Under the pieces are notes generated by a model. It saw only the letters and a list, made by a program, of their open reading frames with translations. It had not been told where the DNA came from and searched no databases. From Cellvibrionaceae bacterium (GTDB lineage Bacteria > Pseudomonadota > Gammaproteobacteria > Pseudomonadales > Cellvibrionaceae): a DNA stretch of 33,805 nt. The translations under genes and the position numbers were made by a program. Position 1 is the stretch's first letter; each line of letters begins with the position of its first letter. This document shows, one piece after another, positions 1 to 7,402 of this stretch. Where the stretch lies: contig JAGKXA010000064.1 of NCBI GenBank assembly GCA_021151615.1, positions 1-33,805 on the forward strand. The letters are read 5' to 3'.

Positions 1-79
1 TTTCAATAAAAGCGTCTATCGCGGCGGGAGAGTTGGGCAGGCCTAGCTTGGCAAAAAGATCACTCAGTGTGTAAAACAT
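1..79 (-). CDS. DUF2789 family protein, N-terminal fragment (runs off window)
   Basis: Only the first 26 codons lie in the window. The ATG at 79-77 is preceded by a strong Shine-Dalgarno sequence (AGGAGGG at about 90-84). The peptide begins MFYTLSDLFAKLGLPNSPAA and continues through IDAF. This resembles the start of the short DUF2789 proteins of gammaproteobacteria, which share an 'LSDLFAQLGLP...IDAFI' opening as I recall it. The function of that family is unknown. The 140 bp between this start and the acyltransferase stop should hold its promoter, but no clear -35/-10 pair stands out. Confidence 0.6.
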   Translation of the reverse strand, partial: MFYTLSDLFAKLGLPNSPAAIDAFIE

Positions 80-219
80 GCGGCCCTCCTGTCGATGTTT
101 ATGAAACCATTTACTACTGCGCGGTTAAACTACTACACAACAACCCGTGAAATAGCCAAACTGCAAAATAGTTCCACCGCTAGGATAACGTTATTAGTAC
201 CTGATTTCCTAGCCTATTT

Positions 220-1104
220 TTACTTTTGCGCAGACTGCCGGAACAATTCCAATTGCTCGTCTTTCTGCTGCCAGAGATTATTCACCCACTGCTGAAAACC
301 GGCGCGGAACCCGGCGTCCCCTTCATAATCCCCCAGCAATTCTGCCGGTATGGGAAGCTGCCGCACATGGATGCGAATTCGCTTTACCTTGCCGCATGCG
401 TAATTCCAGTAGCTCGGAATGCCGCCTTCATAATCGATGGTGACATCCAATAACTGATGCAACTGTCCATCCATCGCATTCAACGCAAAGGCCAATCCAC
501 CGGCTTTAGGCATTAACAAGTGACGATAAATCGATGCCTGTTGCTGATACTTCTGCGGCGTGAATCGGGTTCCCTCAAGAAAGTTGATGATAGTGACAGG
601 GTGATAGCGAAAGCGCGCGCAGGCTTGGCGTGTACGCTCCAAATCCTGCCCCTTGAGCGACGGGTCGCGTGCAATCGCCGCCTTGGAGTGGCGACGCATA
701 GAGGGAAAATCCAACCCCCAAAGCGCAAGCCCTAATACTGGAACCCAGAGCAAGCTGCGTTTGAAAAAGAATTTCACTCCGGAAATGTTAGTACCGAAGA
801 CGCGCATCAACACCGGGATATCCGCCCAGGCCTGATGGTTCGCGGTCAGCATGTACCATTCATTCCTGCTCAAATCACCCCGACCTTCAATCTCCAGCTG
901 CGTTGGCAACAACAATCGCTGCTGCCAATTATTCGCCCAAATCCAAAAGTCAGCGCAGGCATCCAGGCAGGGATTCAGGAAATGTTGCCACGCAGGAATG
1001 GGCACCAAGCGTAAAAGTGCAAAAAAAACAATCGGAATGGTCACGAGAATAGTGACTGTAGAAAAAATCGCCGTGACCAAAATACCGCGCAAACTGGCAA
1101 ACAT
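220..1104 (-). CDS. PlsC/YihG-type inner-membrane acyltransferase
   Basis: A 294-residue protein of the 1-acyl-glycerol-3-phosphate acyltransferase superfamily, which moves acyl chains from acyl-ACP or acyl-CoA to lysophospholipids at the inner membrane. Visible motifs are the catalytic H90-x4-D95 (NHQAWAD) and the substrate-binding E176-G-T-R (FLEGTRFT). The N-terminus has one strongly hydrophobic segment (about residues 7-33). Length and motif spacing resemble E. coli YihG, a PlsC paralogue, more than the shorter PlsC. The reading frame is open 14 codons further upstream, but MFASLRG at 1104 was chosen because an AGGA lies ten bases upstream and the hydrophobic segment then begins at once. 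It is divergent from the signal peptidase gene, with about 97 bp between them. The exact acyl acceptor cannot be told from sequence. Confidence 0.82.
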   Translation of the reverse strand: MFASLRGILVTAIFSTVTILVTIPIVFFALLRLVPIPAWQHFLNPCLDACADFWIWANNWQQRLLLPTQLEIEGRGDLSRNEWYMLTANHQAWADIPVLMRVFGTNISGVKFFFKRSLLWVPVLGLALWGLDFPSMRRHSKAAIARDPSLKGQDLERTRQACARFRYHPVTIINFLEGTRFTPQKYQQQASIYRHLLMPKAGGLAFALNAMDGQLHQLLDVTIDYEGGIPSYWNYACGKVKRIRIHVRQLPIPAELLGDYEGDAGFRAGFQQWVNNLWQQKDEQLELFRQSAQK

Positions 1105-1201
1105 AATAGAAAAATCCTGGGAACCGGGCTCATACATAAGCATCAAAGATGGCGCGTATTTTTCGCTATTCCGTCATTTGGATCAACTTGAGGGACAATT
1201 T

Positions 1202-1831
1202 ATGAAGAAATTATGGGCCGAACACCGTGGACTTTTAGTATTTTTTTTACTCATGTTTAGTTTTCGCAGCGCCATCGCCGATTGGAGCGACGTCCCCACT
1301 GGCTCCATGAAACCGACACTGATAGAGGGCGACAGGATCAGTATCAACAAAATGGCTTACGACTTGCGCATTCCATTCACCCATATTTCTCTCTACAAAA
1401 TTGCCGATCCAGCGCGCGGTGACATAGCCGTATTTGATTCAAAAGTCGCCGACAAACGTTTAGTCAAACGAGTGATTGGCGTTCCAGGAGATACAGTTGC
1501 AATGGAGAACAATCGCCTGCTGATCAATGGCCAACCGATATCTTACCAACCGTTAATGGCCGGCGATTTATTAGAATCATTGCCCGGCAAAACCCATGTA
1601 GTACGCACCAGTCAAACCCAGTCGCACCTCGCTAACTTCGACCCGGTGATTGTGCCTGAGGGACAATATTTGATGCTCGGGGATAATCGCGACAACAGTG
1701 CAGACTCGCGCGTGATAGGGTTTGTGCCGCGCAGTGAATTTGTCGGGCGCTCGCGCGGCGTTGTCATGTCTTTGGATTATGACAATTACTTTCTACCCCG
1801 CAGCGAACGTTTTTTTAAAGACTTGAAATAA
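1202..1831 (+). CDS. lepB: Signal peptidase I (S26 family), short form
   Basis: A 209-residue membrane serine protease that would cleave signal peptides from exported proteins. The catalytic Ser35 is in TGSMKPTL and the general-base Lys89 in VKRVIGVPGD. The C-terminal box LGDNRDNSADSR is also clear. One transmembrane helix (residues 10-26) precedes the periplasmic domain. It is much shorter than E. coli LepB (324 aa) and lacks the second helix and beta-insert, so it may be a secondary signal peptidase rather than the main one. The frame is open upstream for over 100 codons across the divergent acyltransferase gene. The ATG at 1202 is preferred because GAGGGA sits just upstream and the protein then starts like other S26 members. 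Confidence 0.85.
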   Translation: MKKLWAEHRGLLVFFLLMFSFRSAIADWSDVPTGSMKPTLIEGDRISINKMAYDLRIPFTHISLYKIADPARGDIAVFDSKVADKRLVKRVIGVPGDTVAMENNRLLINGQPISYQPLMAGDLLESLPGKTHVVRTSQTQSHLANFDPVIVPEGQYLMLGDNRDNSADSRVIGFVPRSEFVGRSRGVVMSLDYDNYFLPRSERFFKDLK

Positions 1832-1869
1832 CCTGATGCCAGTCAGTTAACACTTTTAATCTCCCCTGG

Positions 1870-1890
1870 CCCCTCTTGGTCAAAGAGGGG
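1870..1890. terminator. GC-rich hairpin between convergent genes
   Basis: CCCCTCTT and AAGAGGGG form an 8-bp perfect stem around a 5-base loop, in the 70 bp between the convergent lepB and nucleotidase stops. There is no T-tract on either side, so it is at best a weak or Rho-assisted terminator. Confidence 0.35.
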
Positions 1891-1901
1891 GACACGCGCA
1901 G

Positions 1902-2435
1902 CTATTGTTCAGAAAAATAGTCGCGCACCTCAAGCCAATCATTAACGCGCACATCCGCCGGTTCCAGTGCATTGTGCGGTGCGGAAAATAAAATCCCCTG
2001 CCCTACAAACCCGTCAAAATGACGCGAGCTGTCATCAATTAAAAAATCTGCTTGCACCACATTCTTCTTGCCACAAAAAATAAAATTCATCGGCGATAAA
2101 AATGGTAAGTGTTTGCGCAGCCATTCATATTTGGGAGCGAAGGACGTAGGGTGTTCCATCGCCGCCGTGGCAATCACTATTTCATAGCGCTCATGCAATT
2201 CGGCAATAACCTCAGCTGCATGAGGATAGAGCGGAATATCGATAAAAAACGCAGGAATATCCGGGTAGGCACGTACCCGTGCGCGATGCTCTTCCGGCAC
2301 TACTTGATAAATTTTGGTTCCGTGTAAATCGGCTTTGGTAAGGTTTTGCTGGAACTCGGTGTTATACCAATCAAGGTGGCGAGCCATGGTGTCGCAAATG
2401 GTCTCATCCATATCAATCGCAATACGTTTGCGCAT
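1902..2435 (-). CDS. 5'(3')-deoxyribonucleotidase-like HAD phosphatase (NT5C family)
   Basis: A 177-residue HAD-superfamily protein, probably a cytosolic deoxyribonucleotidase that removes the phosphate from (deoxy)nucleoside monophosphates. Motif I is D8-M-D10-E-T, with D8 as the expected nucleophile and D10 as acid/base. Motif II is Thr90 in VIATAAME, motif III is Lys123 or Lys124 in CGKKN, and motif IV is D134-D135 in FLIDDSS. The extended region between motifs I and II has the length of the small C1 cap typical of NT5C enzymes. The ATG is preceded by AGGAG with a 5-base spacer. It lies 64 bp downstream of fabV in the same direction, but the fabV terminator between them suggests separate transcription. 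Confidence 0.8.
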   Translation of the reverse strand: MRKRIAIDMDETICDTMARHLDWYNTEFQQNLTKADLHGTKIYQVVPEEHRARVRAYPDIPAFFIDIPLYPHAAEVIAELHERYEIVIATAAMEHPTSFAPKYEWLRKHLPFLSPMNFIFCGKKNVVQADFLIDDSSRHFDGFVGQGILFSAPHNALEPADVRVNDWLEVRDYFSEQ

Positions 2436-2466
2436 TACTGCTCCTTATGTGGTAAAAAAATGAGGT

Positions 2467-2497
2467 AAAAAAATCCCCGCGCGGGGCGGGGATTTTT
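2467..2497 (-). terminator. Intrinsic terminator of fabV
   Basis: A 12-bp perfect stem (AAAAATCCCCGC / GCGGGGATTTTT, arms 2469-2480 and 2486-2497) has a 5-base loop. Read on the minus strand it ends in a run of seven T. It starts 3 bp after the fabV stop codon. Confidence 0.9.
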
Positions 2498-2499
2498 AT

Positions 2500-3675
2500 T
2501 TAGAAGTTGGTTTGCACCAGAGGGCTTGTCTCTGCATCGTAATCGACACTGGTTAACCCGAAACCAAACAAACGCAAGAATTCCGCTTTGTAACCTTCAA
2601 AGTCCGTTAATTCAAACAGATTCTCCTCCGTCACTTGCTCCCAAATTTCTTCGACTTTGCGTTGAACAGACGGATCCAATTCCAGATCGTCTACGCGGTA
2701 GCGATTGGCATCATCCAGGCGCGGGCTGGCAGAATACAAACACTCGGTAAACAGGCGTTGGATCTGCTCAATGCAACCTTCGTGAGTACCCTGCGCCTTC
2801 ATCACCTTGAACAATATAGCCAGGTACAAGGGCATCACTGGAATTGCAGAACTCGCTTGGGTTACTACTGCTTTCAGCACGGCAACACGCGCATTACCGC
2901 CGTGTTTCGCGCTCAGCGTTTTAGCCGCACGATCCAGATCTTCTTTGGCTTTACCGATAGTCGCCTTGCCATAGATCGGCCAGGTCAACTTGTCGCCGAG
3001 GTAGGTGTAAGCCACGGTTTGGAAGCTGTCACTTAACAGATCAGCACTTTTGAGTGCATCAATCCACATCTCCCAATCTTCACCGCCCATCACTTTAACG
3101 GTGTTCGCAATTTCTTCGTCAGAAGCTGGCTCAATAGTGACATCCGATATTTTCAGGGTGTCAGTATTCAGGTTTTTGGAGGTGTACTGCTTGCCGATTG
3201 GTTTCAATACCGAGTTATAGACTTCACCGGTTTTAGGGTCGGTGCGGCGTGGAGAAGCGAGACTGTAGATCACCAGGTCGACTTTGCCGATGCTGTTTTT
3301 CAGGGTCTCAATCACTTTTTCCTTACAGGCATCAGAGAATGCATCGCCATTAATAGTCTCTGCGTATAAACCTGCAGCTTTGGCAGCATCATGGAACGCC
3401 GAAGTGTTGTAGTAACCAGCGGTCGCTGTCTTGGACTCGCTAGGCTCCTTTTCGAAACATACACCCAGAGTGTCGGCACCGCCGCCAAATGCTGCGGTAA
3501 TTCGTGAAGCCAGACCAAAGCCAGTTGAACAACCCAACACCAGCACCTTTTTAGGTGCACCGGCAACCGGGCCTTTGGCTTTAGTGAAAGCGATTTGCTC
3601 TTGAACATTGGCAGCACAACCTTGTGGATGCGCATTGGTACAAATAAAACCGCGAACTTTTGGCTTGATAATCAT
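2500..3675 (-). CDS. fabV: Enoyl-ACP / trans-2-enoyl-CoA reductase FabV
   Basis: A 391-residue NADH-dependent reductase that performs the last step of each fatty-acid elongation cycle. The long FabV-type SDR signature Y235-x8-K244 is present (TWPIYGKATIGKAK). The glycine-rich cofactor loop is at 48-54 (GCSTGFG), and the characteristic N-terminus MIIKPKVRGFICTNAHPQGC is intact. Length matches the family (about 390-400). FabV enzymes are known from Vibrio, Pseudomonas and Burkholderia as triclosan-tolerant alternatives to FabI. No fabI is visible here, so this may or may not be the only enoyl reductase. AGGA lies 6 bases before the ATG. A good promoter (3745-3773) and terminator (2467-2497) frame it as a single-gene transcript. 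Confidence 0.97.
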   Translation of the reverse strand: MIIKPKVRGFICTNAHPQGCAANVQEQIAFTKAKGPVAGAPKKVLVLGCSTGFGLASRITAAFGGGADTLGVCFEKEPSESKTATAGYYNTSAFHDAAKAAGLYAETINGDAFSDACKEKVIETLKNSIGKVDLVIYSLASPRRTDPKTGEVYNSVLKPIGKQYTSKNLNTDTLKISDVTIEPASDEEIANTVKVMGGEDWEMWIDALKSADLLSDSFQTVAYTYLGDKLTWPIYGKATIGKAKEDLDRAAKTLSAKHGGNARVAVLKAVVTQASSAIPVMPLYLAILFKVMKAQGTHEGCIEQIQRLFTECLYSASPRLDDANRYRVDDLELDPSVQRKVEEIWEQVTEENLFELTDFEGYKAEFLRLFGFGLTSVDYDAETSPLVQTNF

Positions 3676-3744
3676 GAAGTTATCCTATGGTAATCGGTTT
3701 GGAATCAATTTCAGGAAACCCTGGATCCCCTGAAAAAGGCCGCC

Positions 3745-3773
3745 ATTATAGGGCCTTGCACCCGGAATGTCCC
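3745..3773 (-). promoter_or_regulatory. Predicted sigma-70 promoter of fabV
   Basis: On the minus strand a perfect TATAAT (3750-3745) lies 17 bp downstream of GGGACA (3773-3768; four of six matches to TTGACA). This is about 70 bp before the fabV ATG. Confidence 0.6.
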
Positions 3774-3865
3774 ACTCCTGAGTTCGCACCTGCATTTGGT
3801 AACCTTGCTCGTGCATCTGGGCTATAGTGAACTCGAACAATAACTGCTTAAAGAAGGAGCACTCC

Positions 3866-4276
3866 ATGCTGTATGCGATGTTTGCCATGGTATTACTCAC
3901 CTTCGGTGTTGCGTTTCGCCTGTTGTTCCTGCGAATCAGAGCCGTTAAATCCGGCCAAGTGCGAATCAGCCAATTTCGTTTACATACGGGCGAAATGCCC
4001 GGCGATATGGCCCAAGCCGCACGCAACTACACGAATTTATTTGAAACCCCCATCCTCTTCTATATTGCGGGCACTATTGCCATTGCGATGAATGTAGAAT
4101 CCACCGCGATGGTTGTGTTTGCCTGGGGCTTCGTTATTGCACGCCTGCTCCATTCATGGATTCACCTCACCTACAACAATGTTATTCATCGCCTGTGGGC
4201 ATTTATGGCGGGGAATTTTTGCATCCTGATCATCTGGGGTTTATTGCTGCTGCAACACTCTCTCGGCTGGGCATAA
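3866..4276 (+). CDS. MAPEG family membrane protein
   Basis: A 136-residue integral membrane protein of the MAPEG family (membrane-associated proteins in eicosanoid and glutathione metabolism). About four hydrophobic helices are visible (residues 1-20, 65-85, 88-105, 112-133). The family's conserved features are present: RNYTNLFETPILFY (about 54-67) in the second helix region, then R-x-x-HSWIHLTYNNVIHR. The start at 3866 is set by AAGGAG at 3854-3859; upstream in-frame codons have no such site. Bacterial MAPEG proteins of this kind are mostly uncharacterised; some bind glutathione. It is divergent from fabV. Confidence 0.85.
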   Translation: MLYAMFAMVLLTFGVAFRLLFLRIRAVKSGQVRISQFRLHTGEMPGDMAQAARNYTNLFETPILFYIAGTIAIAMNVESTAMVVFAWGFVIARLLHSWIHLTYNNVIHRLWAFMAGNFCILIIWGLLLLQHSLGWA

Positions 4277-4444
4277 ACCGGCACCCCAGTCGCGGCAGCA
4301 CCCCGGCCTTGTAGCTACTCAACTTTACATAGCACACAGGTTAGATTGCGCGCGCTTTCGGCTAAAATACCTACCTCACAAGAATGCACCGCTCGTCCTA
4401 TCGAGTCAGGCTTGCAAATCACCACCAACGGCACAGGATCAATA

Positions 4445-5458
4445 ATGATTACTCACGAACCCAATCCGCTTTACGTCGCCAACCCCGAACGCTACACCAA
4501 CATGAAATACCAACGCTGCGGCAAAAGCGGTTTACGCTTGCCCCGCTTATCATTGGGCCTTTGGCAAAACTTTGGCGCCGTTGATCCACAATCCAACGCG
4601 CGCGCTATGCTGCGCCGCGCTTTCGATTTGGGCATTACCCATTTCGATTTAGCCAATAACTACGGCCCTAACTTTGGCTCAGCCGAACAAACCTTCGGCA
4701 ATATTTTTGCGCAAGATTTTGTGCGCTATCGCGATGAATTAATTATTTCCAGCAAAGCCGGTTATGACATGTGGCCCGGCCCTTATGGTATTGGCGGCTC
4801 GCGCAAATATTTGGTCAGCAGCTGTGATCAAAGCTTAAAACGCACTGGTTTGGAATACTTCGATATTTTCTACCACCACTGCATGGACCCGGAAACACCC
4901 ATCGAAGAAACCATGCAAGCACTGGATTTTATTGTGCGATCCGGCCGCGCACTTTATGTCGGCATTTCCAATTACCAACCCGCGCAAACCAAAGAAGCAG
5001 TGCGCATTTTGCGCGAACTAGGCACGCCGTTATTAATCCATCAACCGCGCTACAACCTGTTTGATCGCTGGATTGAAAATGGGTTAACCGATGTACTGAA
5101 AGAAGAAGGTGTTGGCTCGATTGTATTCTCACCCCTGGCGCAAGGTGTTCTCACCAACAAATACCTGAATGGAATTCCCGCTGACTCCCGCGCCGCGCGC
5201 CCGGAATTGATTTACCTGAACAACAAAGACATCACCCCGGAAAAAATCCAAAAGGTGCAAGCCCTCAATGCCATCGCCGAATCGCGCGGACAATCACTCG
5301 CCCAAATGTCCATCGCCTGGACCCTAAACAACCCCGCCGTCACCACCTGCCTAATCGGCGCCAGCCGCCCGGCACAAATCGACGATTCCGTTGCTGCATT
5401 AAATAATTTGAGTTTTAGTGCGGAAGAATTGGCGAAGATTGATGGGATTGTGCGGTAA
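4445..5458 (+). CDS. yghZ: YghZ-type aldo/keto reductase (L-glyceraldehyde 3-phosphate reductase family)
   Basis: A 337-residue NADPH-dependent aldo/keto reductase closely resembling E. coli YghZ (GpR), which detoxifies L-glyceraldehyde 3-phosphate and methylglyoxal. The AKR tetrad is visible: D68 and Y73 (FDLANNYG), K104 (SSKAGYD) and H145 (FYHHCMD). The long conserved stretch SKAGYDMWPGPYG is typical of this subfamily. The ATG at 4445 has AGGA 8 bases upstream and gives an N-terminus (YVANPERY...KYQRCGKSGLRLP) that aligns with YghZ; the frame is open further upstream without support. It is the edge gene of the rhs array: its last 45 codons and terminator recur twice downstream as gene fragments (6733-6920 and 8082-8267). 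Confidence 0.93.
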   Translation: MITHEPNPLYVANPERYTNMKYQRCGKSGLRLPRLSLGLWQNFGAVDPQSNARAMLRRAFDLGITHFDLANNYGPNFGSAEQTFGNIFAQDFVRYRDELIISSKAGYDMWPGPYGIGGSRKYLVSSCDQSLKRTGLEYFDIFYHHCMDPETPIEETMQALDFIVRSGRALYVGISNYQPAQTKEAVRILRELGTPLLIHQPRYNLFDRWIENGLTDVLKEEGVGSIVFSPLAQGVLTNKYLNGIPADSRAARPELIYLNNKDITPEKIQKVQALNAIAESRGQSLAQMSIAWTLNNPAVTTCLIGASRPAQIDDSVAALNNLSFSAEELAKIDGIVR

Positions 5459-5510
5459 GTTTTTCCGCACTACATTTAAAAAGCTTCGGCCCGTTATGGG
5501 CCGAAGCTTT
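5323..5510 (+). repeat. yghZ 3'-end repeat, copy A (inside the intact gene)
   Basis: The last ~136 bp of the aldo/keto reductase gene plus ~52 bp beyond its stop, including the terminator hairpin. This stretch recurs at 6733-6920 with about four base differences and at 8082-8267 with more. Copy A is the parent because only here is it joined to the rest of yghZ. It marks the outer boundary of the rhs toxin-tip array. Confidence 0.95.
5481..5509. terminator. Bidirectional terminator between yghZ and the rhs array
   Basis: A 12-bp perfect stem AAGCTTCGGCCC / GGGCCGAAGCTT with loop GTTAT. On the minus strand it runs into TTTTTAAA, so it should end transcripts of the rhs/immunity side well. On the plus strand it ends yghZ with only a short T-run. 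It is the parent of the copies at 6891-6919 and 8239-8267. Confidence 0.85.
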
Positions 5511-5647
5511 ACAAACCGTAACACATAGAAAAAACACAATTTAACATCAACTCACCCATTACGATTCAGGTTATGCACAAGCACCTGATGGCAACGATGG
5601 CGATATAGAAATAATATCATTGAGATGTTTGTACAGCTGAAAAACAC

Positions 5648-5929
5648 TTAACCGTGCGACGAATTATTCCGGTCACTTTTCTCTTTTTTGCTTACGCCCT
5701 TTGTCGCCAACCAAATAAATAACCCAGCAGCCAAAACAAATTTTAATGCATAAAAGAAGATTCCAAAACTATCACTTTCCTGTCGGATTCCACGAGTAAC
5801 AAAATAGCCATCAGAAATAGCAATCCATATTGGAAGGAGAGAAATACACGCCAGTATAACCATTAACAATCTAAACCAAACAACAAGATTATTTTTAACT
5901 TTTACTTTTATGAGCGTATCTTTTTTCAT
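5648..5929 (-). CDS. Putative immunity protein of orphan toxin tip 1 (two-helix membrane protein)
   Basis: A 93-residue protein with a basic N-terminus and two hydrophobic helices (about residues 14-37 and 54-76), ending in a hydrophilic tail (KKEKSDRNNSSHG). I do not recognise the family. It starts 15 bp after the stop of the orphan Rhs tip, with GGGAG 6 bases before the ATG, the usual toxin-immunity arrangement. A membrane-embedded immunity protein suggests that the partner toxin acts at or in the inner membrane; this is inference from topology alone. The 136 bp between it and the terminator at 5481-5509 holds nothing recognisable. Confidence 0.6.
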   Translation of the reverse strand: MKKDTLIKVKVKNNLVVWFRLLMVILACISLLPIWIAISDGYFVTRGIRQESDSFGIFFYALKFVLAAGLFIWLATKGVSKKEKSDRNNSSHG

Positions 5930-5944
5930 AAATCACTCCCAAAC

Positions 5945-6731
5945 CTATTTTTTATCTTCAAGCACTTCATCAGTCACAAATCCAGACGTTTGTTGAGAGG
6001 CTACCTCACCTATCGTTGCTACACCATTAATGATTTGTTCTGCTACCTTCCCTTTATTACCCGTCATCCCCACTGCATCAGCGACAGCAGCCAACGTTTT
6101 ACTCGGAACCCTGCCATCCACATTAACTGCTCCAGCAGCATTTGCAGCTGCAAGTACTGCGTTCTCACCAGCTTTTCCCGCAACTTCACCGGCCACTTGA
6201 GCAGTCGCAGCATCGCTAAAATTGGTTTCAACGCTATTAGCTGCCACAGCCGACGCCGTTGACAAAGCAGTTCCAAGCGCAACAACCTCCGGTTGAGCGG
6301 TCATAGCACCTACGACGCTAATCGCGTCACCCATATTTGAACCAACAGCACCCATGGTCTTTACATCAGCAACGGCTCTAGCCAACGTCGTAGCCCTACC
6401 CTGTGTTGTACCTGAAAAATCAGCATATCGAACTAATGAATTAGAGTAAGTCTGATTGAACATCCCTGTCGGATCAACCTTATTCACCGGATCATTTCCC
6501 ACATACGCATACATATTCATATTGTCTGCGTAGAAAATCGGGTCGGTTTGCAGGAAGCGGCCCAGTTTCGGGGAGTAGATGCGGGCTTTGTAGTGGTTTA
6601 GGCCTAACTCTTTAAACCACAATTGACCCGTGTAACCAAAGCGGCCTTCGTTATCGGCATTGGGAATGCCGTAACTGTCATAGGCGAGTTTATTGATGAT
6701 TACGCCGTTGTTTACGCTCTGGGCGATAATA
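5945..6731 (-). pseudogene. Orphan Rhs C-terminal cassette 1 (core fragment + variable tip)
   Basis: A displaced 3' end of an rhs gene. Reading from 6731 down, the frame opens directly after a TAG created by the junction with yghZ-derived DNA. It encodes about 90 residues of the Rhs core up to the signature DPVNKVDPTGM (Met codon at 6463-6461), then a 171-residue variable tip. The core is about 97% identical in DNA to the active gene at 9584-9854. There is no ATG start; the earliest alternative start is a TTG inside the core (6622), so the cassette is probably not translated in place. The tip is rich in Ala, Gly and Val, and a segment around NMGDAISVVGAMTAQPEVVA recalls hydrophobic pre-toxin regions of other Rhs proteins. 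No catalytic motif was recognised. The frame is undamaged, so it could work if recombined onto the full-length gene. Confidence 0.85.
6461..6731 (-). repeat. rhs core direct repeat, orphan copy 1
   Basis: 271 bp matching 9584-9854 of the active rhs gene with only about seven to ten differences, same orientation. It ends abruptly at GATAATA (6731), where yghZ-derived DNA begins. It encodes the Rhs core from IIAQSVNNG to the DPTGM cleavage-signature region. Confidence 0.93.
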
Positions 6732-6732
6732 A

Positions 6733-6920
6733 CCTAAACAACCCCGCCGTCACCACCTGCCTAATCGGCGCCAGCCGCCCGGCACAAATTGACGATTCCG
6801 TTGCTGCGTTAAATAATTTGAGTTTTAGTGCGGAAGAATTGGCGAAGATTGATGGGATTGTGCGGTAAGTTTTTCCGCATTACATTTAAAAAGCTTCGGC
6901 CCGTTGTGGGCCGAAGCTTT
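6733..6920 (+). repeat. yghZ 3'-end repeat, copy B (gene fragment)
   Basis: Duplicate of 5323-5510 with about four substitutions in 188 bp, encoding the same last 44 residues of the aldo/keto reductase (LNNPAVTTCLIGASRP to the stop at 6868) plus the terminator. It has no start codon of its own. A short open frame running into it from the antisense of the rhs core is accidental. It joins the rhs core at 6731/6733, the same breakpoint as copy C. Confidence 0.95.
6891..6919. terminator. Duplicated bidirectional terminator (copy B)
   Basis: Same 12-bp stem as 5481-5509, loop GTTGT instead of GTTAT. On the minus strand it would stop transcription of immunity gene 2 before orphan cassette 1; on the plus strand it now has a five-T run. 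Confidence 0.85.
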
Positions 6921-6957
6921 TTAGCGGATTCTCAAAATTTCATGTGAGCTACTTATC

Positions 6958-7392
6958 CTATAAATATTTTTCAAGTGCATTTTTCATTGCTGATGCAAAC
7001 CCTGGGTAGTCAAAGCCTTTTGGAATTTTAATATTAGGATCATCCAAACGTTTAAATAAATCAGCGCAAAATATTTTGCGAAGTTCAGACTCACCCTTCC
7101 CTTCAAGATCCTCATAGCAATACGTTAGAGAAAAACTAATATACTTAACTTTCTCTCCAGTCAGGGGATGCTTATAAGTTCCCGATTTATCGTGGCGTTT
7201 AGCAAATTTTTCGTTTTGGCTAGAATCCACAACCGAATCCACCGCGATGGCCACTGCAGTAAACTGGGTAACATCAGCGCCATATGACAAATCTGAAAAA
7301 GAAGCGTTAATATGTTTCTCCAGATGAACCATTACTTTCGACAACAGTTCAGAAACCTCTTCCCATGAAATACTTGTGAACCTAATTTTCAT
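6958..7392 (-). CDS. Putative immunity protein of orphan toxin tip 2
   Basis: A 144-residue soluble protein with no signal peptide or membrane helix. The ATG at 7392 is preferred over the upstream ATG at 7440, because the toxin frame described at 7403-8080 ends with TGA at 7405-7403, leaving 10 bp to this start, as expected for a toxin-immunity pair. A central block (TQFTAVAIAVDSVVDS...) and the end (IKIPKGFDYPGFASAMKNALEKYL) look conserved, and it loosely recalls the Imm44-type immunity proteins linked to Rhs tips. That family assignment is from memory and uncertain. Because its gene still looks intact while the toxin is broken, the cell may keep immunity after losing the toxin. Confidence 0.6.
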   Translation of the reverse strand: MKIRFTSISWEEVSELLSKVMVHLEKHINASFSDLSYGADVTQFTAVAIAVDSVVDSSQNEKFAKRHDKSGTYKHPLTGEKVKYISFSLTYCYEDLEGKGESELRKIFCADLFKRLDDPNIKIPKGFDYPGFASAMKNALEKYL

Positions 7393-7402
7393 GCTATAGT
7401 TC

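Noticed and set aside
3685..4026. 113-codon minus-strand frame between fabV and the MAPEG gene
   Set aside because: It covers the fabV promoter and runs antisense into the MAPEG gene; no ribosome site or domain.
5512..5647. Possible coding remnant between the yghZ terminator and immunity gene 1
   Set aside because: About 28 codons are open on the plus strand but without a start, and nothing similar was recognised. Weak likeness to 8290-8320 is too short to call a repeat.
6623..6868. 81-codon plus-strand open frames at 6623-6868 and 7972-8217, similar to each other
   Set aside because: Each is antisense rhs core fused to the yghZ 3' fragment by the duplication junction, starts with TTG and has no ribosome site. 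Their likeness comes from the repeat, not from selection on a protein.
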